DNA of 64,000 bases, from positions 62,001 to 126,000 of the forward strand of contig NC_021295.1 in the NCBI RefSeq assembly GCF_000402035.1, written 5' to 3'. Made by a program: the position numbers and the translations under genes. Below the pieces are notes generated by a model. The model was not told where the DNA came from. It did no database searches and saw only the letters and a program-made list of their open reading frames with translations. The stretch comes from Caballeronia insecticola (GTDB lineage Bacteria; Pseudomonadota; Gammaproteobacteria; Burkholderiales; Burkholderiaceae). Positions 26,741 to 35,666 of this stretch are shown piece after piece. How positions within the stretch are numbered: position 1 is the stretch's first letter; the number at the start of each line of letters is the position of its first letter.

Positions 26741-27129
26741 TCCATAAGGTGCAATCGAAGCCGCCGATGTCAGCAGCGTCGGCGGCATTTGCTCGAATGC
26801 GAGTGTAGAGGTGGCCTTCATGGTGTTCGAGGCCCGCGTCACCTTCTCGAAGGTATCGCGGCTGACGAACGCGCCGGGCGGGAGACCGGATGTTCAACGG
26901 GCGCACGCCGACGAGTCGTATGTACGAGGCGTTGCGGGCAGGTGGACAGCTCGCGTCCATTATGCGAGCGATTGGCTGCGCCTGAAGCGGAATTCGCATC
27001 TTGCGGGTGCATCATCTCCGGGTTCGTCCGCCCGCGTTTCTTAAGCCAGGATCGAGGCATATGGGAGCGTGCCCGGGACTGTTAAAGCAAGTAGAATGCC
27101 GGAAAATAACGATCACTGGAGTTATCATC
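26741..27129. other. Intergenic stretch between AhpD-like gene and LysR gene
   Basis: These 389 bases begin with the hairpin at 26760-26786. From about 26860 to 27060 short frames exist on both strands, one of them a 31-codon piece opening MFNGRTPTSRMYEA, but I recognise no family and see no paired ribosome site. The end carries the promoter and ribosome site (TGGAG at 27117-27121) of the LysR gene. Confidence 0.45.
26760..26786 (+). terminator. Hairpin downstream of the AhpD-like gene
   Basis: GCCGCCGA (26760-26767) and TCGGCGGC (26779-26786) form an 8-bp GC-rich stem with an 11-base loop, 20 bases after the stop codon. Only a short ATTT follows, so it is a weak rho-independent terminator or a transcript-end hairpin. 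Confidence 0.5.
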
Positions 27130-28047
27130 GTGGACCGCCTGGAAGCGATGGCTCTGCTTATCTCGGCTGCGGAAACAGGAAGCTTATCCGCCGCGGCACG
27201 CGCTCAAAATACGCCGGTCTCCACGCTCACACGCAAGATCACGGATCTCGAGGAACTGCTCGGAACCAAGCTTCTGATCCGGACCACGCGCAAGCTCACT
27301 CTGACGGACACGGGCATTGCCTTCGTCGCAGCTGCAAGGGCTATTCTGGAGCAGGTAGACGCCCTTGAACGCGAGGCAAAAGGGGAATTCACCACGCCCC
27401 GTGGCGAGCTCGTGGTCGCAACCCCGGTGCGATTCGGTCGGCTACATTTACTACCCATCATTGAGGAATTCCTGACTGAATATCCTCAGATCAGGATCAA
27501 GCTTCTTCAGTCGGACCGCAACGTGGACCTGGTCGACGTGCACGCCGACCTGGCCGTGCGCATCGGCCCTTTACCCGATAGCAGCATGGTCGCAACGCGG
27601 GTGGGTGCTTTGCGGGCCGTCTTGTGTGCGAGTCCATCATTACTCGATAAGTGCGGCACGCCGAATACGCCACAGGACTTGATTACCATGCCGTCGGTTA
27701 TTTTCAATAGCCCTTATCTGTGGCCGTGGCGATTCCGGCTATCGCCGGGCACGGAGGCGACAACGCTTGCAGTGGAGCCGCGGCTGGAGGTGTTGGCTCC
27801 CGACGCAGCGACTGACGCCGCTGCCGCCGGGATAGGCGTCACGCTGGTTCTCGAGCATGATGCGGACAAGGATCTTCGCTCCGGGAGGCTGGTCGTTCTG
27901 CTTCCTCAATACGAGGTAAGCCCGATCCCGGTGCATCTGTTGCACGTCTCCCGGAACGTGATGCCGCTGAAGCTTCGACGCTTCCTGGACTTCGCAGCGC
28001 CGAAGCTAAGAGACTCATTGGGACGATTTGGGCAATCGCAGCGATGA
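27130..28047 (+). CDS. LysR-family transcriptional regulator
   Basis: This 305-aa LysR protein starts at GTG 27130 with TGGAG at 27117-27121; a longer frame from 27001 has no support. The winged helix is at residues 1-60 (VDRLEAMALLISAAETGSLS, TPVSTLTRKITDLEELLGTK, TRKLTLTDTG), and the effector domain follows with GELVVATPVRFGRLHLLPII. It is close in type to the frameshifted LysR gene at 25174-26071 (same MDRLxAM beginning), so it may be a paralogue. It is convergent with the SDR gene at 28108, so its target is not obvious. Confidence 0.9.
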   Translation: MDRLEAMALLISAAETGSLSAAARAQNTPVSTLTRKITDLEELLGTKLLIRTTRKLTLTDTGIAFVAAARAILEQVDALEREAKGEFTTPRGELVVATPVRFGRLHLLPIIEEFLTEYPQIRIKLLQSDRNVDLVDVHADLAVRIGPLPDSSMVATRVGALRAVLCASPSLLDKCGTPNTPQDLITMPSVIFNSPYLWPWRFRLSPGTEATTLAVEPRLEVLAPDAATDAAAAGIGVTLVLEHDADKDLRSGRLVVLLPQYEVSPIPVHLLHVSRNVMPLKLRRFLDFAAPKLRDSLGRFGQSQR

Positions 28048-28107
28048 CAACCCAGGGCTTCGCGATGGCCTCTTCTCCCCGCACTGCAGGAAGAAGAGGC
28101 GCTGCGC

Positions 28108-28854
28108 TCAGAACTCCGTCAGGCCTCCGTCGACAACCAGCTCAGTTCCGGTAACGTAAGAAGAGTCATCGCTCGCCAGGTACAGAACTGCCTTCGCCAA
28201 TTCGGTTGCGTTGCCGAATCGCTTCATCGGAATCTGTTCTTGCAGGCCGGCAGCGACTGCCGAAAGCTGCTCCTCGTTCAGGCCGATCTTGCCGAAGAAC
28301 GGCGTGGCGATTGCGCCCGGGCTGACCGCGTTCACGCGGATGCCGCGTGGAGCGAGCTCGGCTCCAAGCGTGCGAACCAGAGAGCGCGCTCCCGCCTTCA
28401 TCGCTCCCAGCACAGACAGGCCGGGCTTGCCGATCGCGGTGAGAAAGGAAGTCGTGACGACGATGCTTCCACCTTCTGAAATGTGAGGTGCCGTCTTCTG
28501 TATCGTGAAGAACGTACCAGCAAGATTCAACGCGACGTTGTCATTGAAGTACTCGGGCGTCACTGCTTCGAGTGGTGCCACGGTGCTCGCGCCTGCGTTT
28601 GCGAACACGACATCGAGGCGGCCGAACTTATCAACGGCCTCTCTGACCGCGCGCTCGATTTCCTCTACCTTCCGCACATCCGCGTTGATCAGGAGGACAT
28701 CGTCGCCGAGCTCCTTCCCGGCTGCCGACAGTCTCTCTGTATTAGAGCCCACCACTGCAACCCTGGCTCCTTCTGCGCGGAACAGTCGAGCACTCTCGAG
28801 GCCGATACCCGATGTTCCACCTGTCACGAATGCAACCTTGTCCTTAAGCTTCAT
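28108..28854 (-). CDS. SDR-family protein lacking the catalytic tyrosine
   Basis: This 248-aa classical SDR in length and fold has TGGTSGIG (cofactor loop) at residues 11-18, a NAG motif (FANAGAST), a conserved Ser region (VVTTSFLTA) and a DGGLTEF C-terminus. At the active site, where YSATK-type sequence is expected, it reads SVLGAMKAG. The Lys is present but the Tyr four residues before it is Leu (codon CTG). Without the Tyr the normal hydride-transfer chemistry is unlikely, although such proteins may still bind NAD(P). It is convergent with the LysR gene at 27130. The start ATG 28854 has a usable upstream AGGAGTC-like site. Confidence 0.85.
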   Translation of the reverse strand: MKLKDKVAFVTGGTSGIGLESARLFRAEGARVAVVGSNTERLSAAGKELGDDVLLINADVRKVEEIERAVREAVDKFGRLDVVFANAGASTVAPLEAVTPEYFNDNVALNLAGTFFTIQKTAPHISEGGSIVVTTSFLTAIGKPGLSVLGAMKAGARSLVRTLGAELAPRGIRVNAVSPGAIATPFFGKIGLNEEQLSAVAAGLQEQIPMKRFGNATELAKAVLYLASDDSSYVTGTELVVDGGLTEF

Positions 28855-29821
28855 GATGAGACTCCTGAAAGTTCAGATCAACAGTGTTAGAAGCACTCGA
28901 CGCCTTTACGCCGAGTTACCGTGTCATGCAACTTCTGAAAGCGATGCTGCATGGGATAGATACTGCTCTTTGGCGCTCAATAGGAGAATCACATGGATCA
29001 TGGGAACATCTCTCCGTAAAGTGGAGGGATAGTGGCAAAGCGCTTTTCAAGCCGGAGGTGACGGAGAAACCGCGCCTGCAGGCGGAACTCGCTGTCCGGA
29101 TATAGGTATCGCAGGCAGGACACGATCGTGACGTTCGGCCAATGCCGCCGCCCGAGTCTCGCGACCTGTTCGGATGCTTCGCGTCGATGTCCCTCCATGC
29201 ATTGGAAGAACGCGCCACTCGAGTTTCGTGCAAGCTCAATTGCAACTCTGCCTTAGAAATCTCGTGCTCGTACTGACGTAAGATTTGTTAGAAGACTTTT
29301 TATCGCAAATCACCGCGAGATAGAGAAACACATCCTCGCTGATGCGTGACACGAGGGATTTGTGCAGTTACTCAATTAGTCTTCGACAGTGAGATTTTCC
29401 AACGCGATTCCGCTTCGTTTAGCGCGTAGGGTTCTGGGTGGCTTTTGAAAGCGCTTGCGTGAATGCGCGCTCATAGGATGGCGTCAGGAGCGCGAATTGC
29501 CGAAGACATGGCAGTTGCGTCATCTCGCCGCTCGGAATGCGAGCGGCGCATGGTTGAATGACTTCAAGGGGAAAGGTATCGCGGTACTCGCGCCAGACGT
29601 TCAGCAACGACGACGGTCTAGCCGACATGAGGGCGCCGCATTCCATCCTTAAAGGCGAAGCGGGATTTATAAGGAAACTCAGGCACGCGGGAAAAGGCAC
29701 TCGCAAGCGAGTCGAGAGAAACTGTTGGGCATGAGCGGTTCATTCGCTCGGAGTGTCTGTCAACTGGACTGGAACCGTCGAATGGCGGAGTCACAGACAA
29801 GTGTCCCCGCCAGCGCCACGT
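28855..29821. other. Long non-coding stretch, possible decayed genes
   Basis: Almost 970 bases between the SDR gene start and the end of the OYE gene contain no gene I can support. A minus-strand 95-codon frame at 29419-29706 (WREYRDTFPLEVIQP, then MTQLPCLRQFALLTPS) faintly recalls the end of an effector domain but has no start context. A 66-codon minus-strand frame at 28998-29198 is not recognisable. The lower GC around 29270-29400 suggests promoter or decayed sequence. Confidence 0.4.
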
Positions 29822-30931
29822 TCAGGCTTCGGTCAGTTCTTCTTCGTCTTGATGGAACGGATAGTCGGTGTAGCCGACGTCCGAGCCGCCATAGAAAGTA
29901 GAGCGATCGTAACGATTGAGCGGCAGGTTGCGGCGCAGTCTCTTCGGCAGATCAGGATTGGCAACGAAATGACGTCCAAAGGCGATCAGATCGGCGTCTC
30001 CTTCCTCGACAAGGGCTTGGGCCGATCGACCCTCGAAGCCACCGGCAGCGATGACCACGCCGGAATAATGGTGTCGCAACTCTCGTGTCACCACGGGTTT
30101 CTGTTCTTCACCTCCGTCCTCTGCAAGCCAACGCGGTTCAATCAGATGCAGATAAGCCAGATTCAGCTTGTCGAGGTCTTTCACCACATACTCGAACAAT
30201 GGGTGCGGGTTACTGTCCACCATTTCGCCGAAGCTGCTGCCCGGGCTCAGACGTACGGCGACACGCTGGCTGCCCCATACGGAGATCACGGCACGAGTGG
30301 CTTCCAAAAGCAGCCTTGCGCGATTCGCAATGGATCCGCCGTAGCTATCCGTACGCTTGTTGCTGCCGTCCTGCAGGAACTGGTCCAGAAGATAGCCATT
30401 CGCGCCGTGCAGTTCGACGCCGTCGAAGCCTGCCGCCATTGCGCGCTGCGCCGCTGCACGGAAGCCTTCGACAATCGCGGGCAGTTCCTCGATTTCAAGA
30501 GCGCGATTCGGCGTAGCTGGCGCCCAGCCGCTCGACGTATGAGCCAACGTGTTATGCGGGACTTCGGACGGGCCGACGGGCCGATCGTGCTTCGGTCGCA
30601 GATCCTCATGTGATTGCCGGCCCGCATGATAGATCTGAGCGAACACCTTGCCGCCCTTGGCGTGAACCGCATCCGTCACCAGACGCCATCCGGCAACCTG
30701 GCGGTCGTCGTACATGCCGGGGGAGCCCAGATATCCATTTCCGTCTGCCAACACGGCCGACGACTCGGTGATCAAAAATCCACCCTGGGACGCCCGCTGC
30801 GAGTAGTACTCGGCCATTAGCGCGCCGGGAATGCCTCCTTCCTCCGCGCGCAGCCGTGACAAGGGTGCAAGGACAACGCGATGCGAAAATTCGTACGGGC
30901 CGACCTGAACATTTGCGAAGGGCTTCGACAT
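29822..30931 (-). CDS. Old Yellow Enzyme-family alkene reductase
   Basis: This 369-aa FMN-dependent TIM-barrel enzyme is of the OYE family (xenobiotic and N-ethylmaleimide reductases). Conserved pieces are VLAPLSRLRAEEGG near the start, QIYHAGRQSH, the substrate-anion-binding His and Asn in ELHGANGYLLDQFL, the signature RTDSYGGSIANR, and the C-terminal ADLIAFGRHFVANPDL that holds the FMN phosphate. It should reduce activated C=C bonds with NAD(P)H in the cytosol. It is monocistronic here. Tyr of the SYGGS motif and the usual length support an intact enzyme. Confidence 0.93.
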   Translation of the reverse strand: MSKPFANVQVGPYEFSHRVVLAPLSRLRAEEGGIPGALMAEYYSQRASQGGFLITESSAVLADGNGYLGSPGMYDDRQVAGWRLVTDAVHAKGGKVFAQIYHAGRQSHEDLRPKHDRPVGPSEVPHNTLAHTSSGWAPATPNRALEIEELPAIVEGFRAAAQRAMAAGFDGVELHGANGYLLDQFLQDGSNKRTDSYGGSIANRARLLLEATRAVISVWGSQRVAVRLSPGSSFGEMVDSNPHPLFEYVVKDLDKLNLAYLHLIEPRWLAEDGGEEQKPVVTRELRHHYSGVVIAAGGFEGRSAQALVEEGDADLIAFGRHFVANPDLPKRLRRNLPLNRYDRSTFYGGSDVGYTDYPFHQDEEELTEA

Positions 30932-31609
30932 GATGCTTTCCTTAAGAAGTTTGTGGGCGCAATGAACGCTGTTAGCGTGAATTCGGGTTCACACATATGA
31001 GTGGTTAGCAGCAGATCGCGATCGAAAATCCGACTAAACCTGCCGCGAACTCAATGGAACCCAGTTTAAATTCGCGCTTTTTAAAACAGAATCCGGCCTT
31101 CGTTGCGAACACCTCACCACCTGGTGGTGATAATAGGGAAACGGCCTCGCCGCGCTGCCGACGGGACAGCCACGCGAGACGGACGGTGTCGTGCCGGAGA
31201 TATGCCCGAACCTCTGGAAGGTCTGGATGTGTCGGCTGGAGCGCGGGCGGCGCCGTGCGCAAGCACGTCGTGCTCGATTGGAAAGAATCAGGGCATACCG
31301 CATGCGCTCGCGCCCATGTGGACTGGGCCCGAATCGGCGAACCCGAGGTTGCCGAAGGCCGCATCACGTTGCGATGCTGCTAGGAATGGAGCAGCCGAAG
31401 CGAATTTCCACGCAATTCCTGGCTGAGGATGCGTGCTTGAACGTATGCGAGAACGCGATCCTCATGCATGGTGGAGGGAGATTCGCGCAGAAATATCACG
31501 TCGAGCGCTTCACGCGTGAAGCGAGGTTCTCGTGGCTTGTGCCCGTGAGCCCTTGTTTCATTGCCGAGAGAGCGTTCGGGGTGGCCCACGGCTTATCGAA
31601 CGCGAGGAG
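30932..31609. other. Non-coding stretch with a palindrome
   Basis: About 680 bases lie between the OYE gene start and the end of the LysR gene. Frames on both strands are present but unsupported. The single notable element is the perfect palindrome at 31506-31523. Confidence 0.45.
31506..31523. promoter_or_regulatory. Perfect 18-bp palindrome CGCTTCACGCGTGAAGCG
   Basis: The 18 bases are exactly self-complementary, with the core TTCACGCGTGAA. They sit in sequence without a gene, downstream of LysR (31610) and far upstream of OYE. Such palindromes are typical of dimeric repressor sites. No target gene is close, which makes the site odd. Confidence 0.5.
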
Positions 31610-32500
31610 CTATCCAATGGCCGAAACAGCATCCCGGTTGTGCGTGATCCATTCACTGAAGAGCTTCACCTTCGGCTGATTCGCGACGCAATCCGGATAG
31701 ACGAAGTAATAGCGCGCCCCCGTTTCGAGCACGGTATCGAACGGCATGACGAGCCGCCGGGCGGCCACGTCTTCGCTGACCAGGGTTCGGTCGCTGATCG
31801 CAACGCCGAAGCCCTGCATGGCGGCATTCGTCGCCAGATCGAGTGTTTCGAACGTCGGGCCGAGGGTCGCGTCGATCTCGCTCGCACCGGCGCGGTCGAG
31901 CCATCGCTTCCAGTCGCGGTGATCTCGCGTCGGATGCAGCAGCGCATGATGCGCGAGATCCGCCGTGGCGGCGAGCGGCCTCTTACTGAGCAGATCCGGT
32001 GAGCACACGGGCGTAAGCTGCTCGTCGAAGAGCGGCAAGGCATGCACGTCCGCACCGGGCGACGAACCATAGATGATCGCCGCATCGAACGACTCCACCT
32101 GAAAGTCGACGTCGTGTTGCCAGGTCGTCGTGATCTGCAGTTGCAACTCGGGATGCTCGCTCTGAAAACGCATGATCCTCGGCAGCATCCAGCGCATCAC
32201 GCAGGTCGGGACTTTCAGCGCGAGATCGGTGCGCTGGCGCGTGAGACGCAGCGATACCTCCTCGATACGCGCGAACCCCTCTCTGACAACGGGCAGCAGC
32301 ACATCGCCTTCAGCGGTCAAGGTCAGTCCCTTTGGGCCCCGTAAGAAAAGAGGAAATCCGAAATACTCCTCCAGCGCAAGAATCTGCCGGCTGATCGCCC
32401 CTTGCGTGAGACACAGATGTTCAGCCGCGCGCGTGAAACTGCGATGACGCGCGACCGTCTCGAAGATCTGCAAGGCATTGAGCGGAGGAAGTCGTCGCAT
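31610..32500 (-). CDS. LysR-family regulator, GcvA-like
   Basis: This 296-aa LysR protein of the GcvA/AmpR branch begins RRLPPLNALQIFETVARH, with the recognition helix in LCLTQGAISRQILALEE and the wing GPKGLTLTAEGDVLL. The effector domain has the DVDFQVESFDAAIIYG segment usual in this branch. It lies 86 bases downstream of the amino-acid ABC ATPase on the same strand and so is probably the last gene and the regulator of that transporter set. Confidence 0.92.
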   Translation of the reverse strand: MRRLPPLNALQIFETVARHRSFTRAAEHLCLTQGAISRQILALEEYFGFPLFLRGPKGLTLTAEGDVLLPVVREGFARIEEVSLRLTRQRTDLALKVPTCVMRWMLPRIMRFQSEHPELQLQITTTWQHDVDFQVESFDAAIIYGSSPGADVHALPLFDEQLTPVCSPDLLSKRPLAATADLAHHALLHPTRDHRDWKRWLDRAGASEIDATLGPTFETLDLATNAAMQGFGVAISDRTLVSEDVAARRLVMPFDTVLETGARYYFVYPDCVANQPKVKLFSEWITHNRDAVSAIG

Positions 32501-32586
32501 GGGGCGTGTCTCCGGTCACGGGAATCGTATGCTGCGGAAAGAGTGTAGCAAGCCGGACGCGGCGCGATGACGACGGCGGCACGTTA

Positions 32587-33312
32587 TCAATGAAGTATCT
32601 TGCCCAGAAATTCCCTCGCACGTTCGGAGCGCGGATGAGCGAAGAACGCGTCCTTGTCGTCGTCTTCGACGATGCGCCCGTGATCCATGAAGATCACCCG
32701 GTGCGCGACCTTTCTGGCGAAGCCCATTTCATGCGTGACGCACATCATCGTCATGCCTTCCTGGGCCAGTTCGACCATCACATCCAGCACTTCGTTGATC
32801 ATCTCGGGATCGAGCGCGGAAGTCGGTTCGTCGAACAGCATCGCGACCGGATCCATCGACAACGCGCGCGCGATCGCCACGCGCTGCTGCTGGCCGCCGG
32901 AAAGCTGCCCGGGATATTTGTCCGCGTGCGCGCGCAGGCCGACTCTCTGGAGCAGGCGCAGCGCCTTGTCGGACGCCTCGTCTTTCGAGCGGCCCAGCAC
33001 TTTCGTCTGCGCGAGCGTGAGGTTTTCCGTGATCGACATATGCGGGAACAGCTCGAAATGCTGAAACACCATCCCGACCTTCGAGCGCAGTTTCGACAGA
33101 TTGGTCCGCTTGTCGTGGACGGACTCGCCGTTGATCGTGATGCTCCCGCTCTGGAACGGTTCGAGTCCGTTGACCGTCTTGATGAGCGTCGATTTGCCGG
33201 ACCCGGACGGCCCGCAGACCACGACTACTTCGCCTTTGCTGACGCTGGTGGTGCAATCGGTCAGAACCTGGAACTGGCCGTACCACTTCGACACGTTACC
33301 GATGGATATCAT
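32587..33312 (-). CDS. Polar amino-acid ABC transporter ATP-binding protein
   Basis: This 241-aa ATPase starts at the ATG at 33312 (MISIGNVSKWYGQFQVL); the longer frame to 33402 is not supported. Walker A is GPSGSGKSTL, the signature LSGGQQQRVAIARAL, and Walker B AMLFDEPTSALDPEM, followed by the H-loop THEMGFARKVA. This sequence type is the GlnQ/HisP/ArtP branch for polar amino acids. It follows two permeases and a binding protein in the order binding protein - permease - permease - ATPase, so the importer is complete. Confidence 0.95.
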   Translation of the reverse strand: MISIGNVSKWYGQFQVLTDCTTSVSKGEVVVVCGPSGSGKSTLIKTVNGLEPFQSGSITINGESVHDKRTNLSKLRSKVGMVFQHFELFPHMSITENLTLAQTKVLGRSKDEASDKALRLLQRVGLRAHADKYPGQLSGGQQQRVAIARALSMDPVAMLFDEPTSALDPEMINEVLDVMVELAQEGMTMMCVTHEMGFARKVAHRVIFMDHGRIVEDDDKDAFFAHPRSERAREFLGKILH

Positions 33313-33355
33313 GCGCAAACCCGTTTTGAAAGAACGTTGGACACTGCATCGAGCT

Positions 33356-34012
33356 TCAGCGATGCCGGCCGACCCGATACCGGCGTTCGAGCGCGCGCGC
33401 ATACCAGGTCAGCGGAAAGCACATCGCGAAGTACAGCAAGGCGACGAGGGCATAAATCGGGAAAGGGCGAAACACCGCGTTGGTGATCATGGTTCCGGTC
33501 TTGGTCAGTTCCGTGAGCCCGATGATCGACGTGAGCGCGGTGCTCTTCACGACCTGCACCAGGAAGCCGACGGTGGGCGGCACGGCGATCTTCCATGCCT
33601 GCGGCCACACCACATAGCGGAACTGCTGCGTCCATGTCATGCCGAGGCTCGCTGCCGCGCTCCATTGACCGCGCGGCACCGCCTCGACGCAGCCGCGCCA
33701 GATGTCGGAGAGATAGGCGCCCGTATAGAGCGTGAGCGTGACCGTTGCCGCGGCCCAGGGCGACACCTCGACGCCCAGCATCGGCAAGCCGAAGAAGCCG
33801 AGGAAGAGCTGCATCAGCAGCGGCGTGCCCTGGAACACTTCGACGTACAGCATCACGAACCTGCGCAGCCACGGCAGCGGCGACATGCGCATGACGAGCA
33901 ACATCAGCCCGGCCAGCCCGCCGCCGACGAACGCGATCAACGAAAGCAGAACGGTCCAGCGCGCGGCGAGCATCAGATTGCGCGCGATATCCCATAGCGT
34001 GAACTCGATCAT
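33356..34012 (-). CDS. Amino-acid ABC transporter permease
   Basis: This 218-aa HisM/GlnP-type permease has about five membrane segments. The segment VEVFQGTPLLMQLFLGFFGL and the EAVPRGQWSAAASLGMTWTQ loop (the EAA motif that contacts the ATPase) identify the polar-amino-acid branch. Its ATG (34012) overlaps the stop of the upstream permease by four bases (ATGA), so translation is coupled. Confidence 0.93.
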   Translation of the reverse strand: MIEFTLWDIARNLMLAARWTVLLSLIAFVGGGLAGLMLLVMRMSPLPWLRRFVMLYVEVFQGTPLLMQLFLGFFGLPMLGVEVSPWAAATVTLTLYTGAYLSDIWRGCVEAVPRGQWSAAASLGMTWTQQFRYVVWPQAWKIAVPPTVGFLVQVVKSTALTSIIGLTELTKTGTMITNAVFRPFPIYALVALLYFAMCFPLTWYARALERRYRVGRHR

Positions 34013-34773
34013 CGTGAACGCTCCTTCGGAAGGCCGGGATCAGCCACGGCGGCACGTACGGAAAAAAGGCCGCGCAACCCGCGCCGGGGCGCGATCGTGA
34101 TGCCGTGGGCCGCGCGCCCCGCGAACAGCCGCCGGCCGAGACGGTTGATCAGAAGGCGCAGCACGATCGACAGCAGCAGATAGATCGCGGTGACGATCAC
34201 GTAGCATTCGAACGAACGGAAGTTGCGCGACTGAATGAAACTCGCGGCATGGGTCAGGTCCGGCACCGAGATCTGCGATACGACCGCGGAGCCGAGCATC
34301 ACGATCAGCACCTGACCGAGCAACGCCGGAAATACGTTGGCGAGCGCCTGCGGCAACACGACGTGGCGAAAGACATGCGGGCCCCGCAAGCCGAGCGCCA
34401 TCGCGGCCTGGACCTGCCCGCGCGGAATCGAGTCGATGCCCGCCCGAACTATTTCTGTCGCATACGCACCGAGGTTGACCGTCATCGCGAGCACGGCGGC
34501 TTCGATTTCGCCGATGTGCACGCCGAGGCTCGGCAGCCCGAAGAACACGAAGAACAGCTGCACGAGAAACGGCGTATTGCGAATGAGCTCGACATACGTG
34601 GCCACGACGGCGCGAACCGGCTTCGACCCCGTCACGGCGAGGCACGCTCCGCCGATACCGACCAGACCGCCCAGGAGCGTCGATACGGCGGTGAGGCCGA
34701 GCGTGACCGCCACGCCGTGCGCGAGCACATCCACGTAGAGGCCGAAGTCGCTGAAATCGAACGTGTAGGTCAT
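34009..34773 (-). CDS. Amino-acid ABC transporter permease
   Basis: This 254-aa inner-membrane permease is paired with the one at 33356. It has the VELIRNTPFLVQLFFVFFGL signature of polar-amino-acid permeases and the EAA loop (IDSIPRGQVQAAMALGLRG). A hydrophilic, basic C-terminal tail of about 35 residues is longer than usual. It follows the binding-protein gene by 43 bases. Confidence 0.92.
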   Translation of the reverse strand: MTYTFDFSDFGLYVDVLAHGVAVTLGLTAVSTLLGGLVGIGGACLAVTGSKPVRAVVATYVELIRNTPFLVQLFFVFFGLPSLGVHIGEIEAAVLAMTVNLGAYATEIVRAGIDSIPRGQVQAAMALGLRGPHVFRHVVLPQALANVFPALLGQVLIVMLGSAVVSQISVPDLTHAASFIQSRNFRSFECYVIVTAIYLLLSIVLRLLINRLGRRLFAGRAAHGITIAPRRGLRGLFSVRAAVADPGLPKERSR

Positions 34774-34816
34774 CGAGGTATCCCCAGCGTGCGACTGAAC
34801 GAGAAAGCGAAGCGCA

Positions 34817-35629
34817 TCACAGGTCGGCCGGCAGCGGTGCGCGCAGCCATTTCTGCGAGATCGCGTTCATCGTGCCGTCCTTCTTCGCGGCGGCGATGGC
34901 CTCGTCCACCTTCTGCTTGAGGCGCGGTTCGTTCTTGTTCAGGCCGACGTGATCGGGCGAGCTGAAGAGGGAAAATTTCTGCTCGGGATCGTTCGAGGGA
35001 TGACGGGCGATGATGGTCGCGCCCACGTCGTTGCCGACCACGAGCAATTGCGTCTGCCCGGCCAGAAACGCGGAGATTGCGCCATTCGGGTCATCGAAGC
35101 GCTTGATGGTCGCGGACGGCGGCGCGACCTTGCTCACGCTCAGGTCTTCGAGCGTGCCGCGCGCAACCGCAATGCTCTTGCCGGCCAGATCGGCCGCGTT
35201 CTTCACGGCCAGCGTCTTCGGCCCGAACACCGCGAGGTTGTACGGCGCATACGCCTGCGAGAAGTCGATCACCTTTTCGCGTTCCGGCGTCTTGCCGACC
35301 GAGAGCAGCATGTCGGCCTTATGATCGACGAGGTACGCCATGCGGTTGTCGCCCGTGACCTGAATCAGTTCGACCTTCGCGTTGAGCGTCTTGCCGATCA
35401 GATTCGACACATCGATGTCGTAGCCTTGCGGCTTCATGTCCGGCCCGATCGAGCCGAACGGCGGATAGTCCTCGAAGACGCCGATTCGCACCACCCCGGA
35501 TTTGCTGATCGAGTCGAGCGCATCGGCCTGCGCGAGCGGCGCGAATGCGCAAAGGCCCACGACGCCCGAGAGGGCCAGCGTGGCGGTCGCGCGCTTGAAG
35601 AAGCGCTGCACGGAAGTCGTCGTGTTCAT
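34817..35629 (-). CDS. Amino-acid ABC transporter periplasmic binding protein
   Basis: This 270-aa family 3 solute-binding protein starts at the ATG at 35629 with GGAGACACCCC in front. It has a Sec signal peptide (basic start, hydrophobic core, cleavage near PLAQA). The mature part reads SGVVRIGVFEDYPPFGSIG, then the GYDIDVSNLI and DMLLSVGKTPEREKVIDFSQAY segments characteristic of the polar-amino-acid binding family. It would capture a polar amino acid in the periplasm. It is the first gene of the second transporter in the array, 37 bases after the end of the polyamine-type ATPase gene. Confidence 0.93.
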   Translation of the reverse strand: MNTTTSVQRFFKRATATLALSGVVGLCAFAPLAQADALDSISKSGVVRIGVFEDYPPFGSIGPDMKPQGYDIDVSNLIGKTLNAKVELIQVTGDNRMAYLVDHKADMLLSVGKTPEREKVIDFSQAYAPYNLAVFGPKTLAVKNAADLAGKSIAVARGTLEDLSVSKVAPPSATIKRFDDPNGAISAFLAGQTQLLVVGNDVGATIIARHPSNDPEQKFSLFSSPDHVGLNKNEPRLKQKVDEAIAAAKKDGTMNAISQKWLRAPLPADL

Positions 35630-35666
35630 GGGGTGTCTCCTGTGACTATGTCTTGGTCGGTGTGAA

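Noticed and set aside
29419..29706. Possible remnant of a LysR effector domain
   Set aside because: Only a faint resemblance (WREYRDTFPLEVIQP) without the rest of the domain; kept as a remark in the gap entry.
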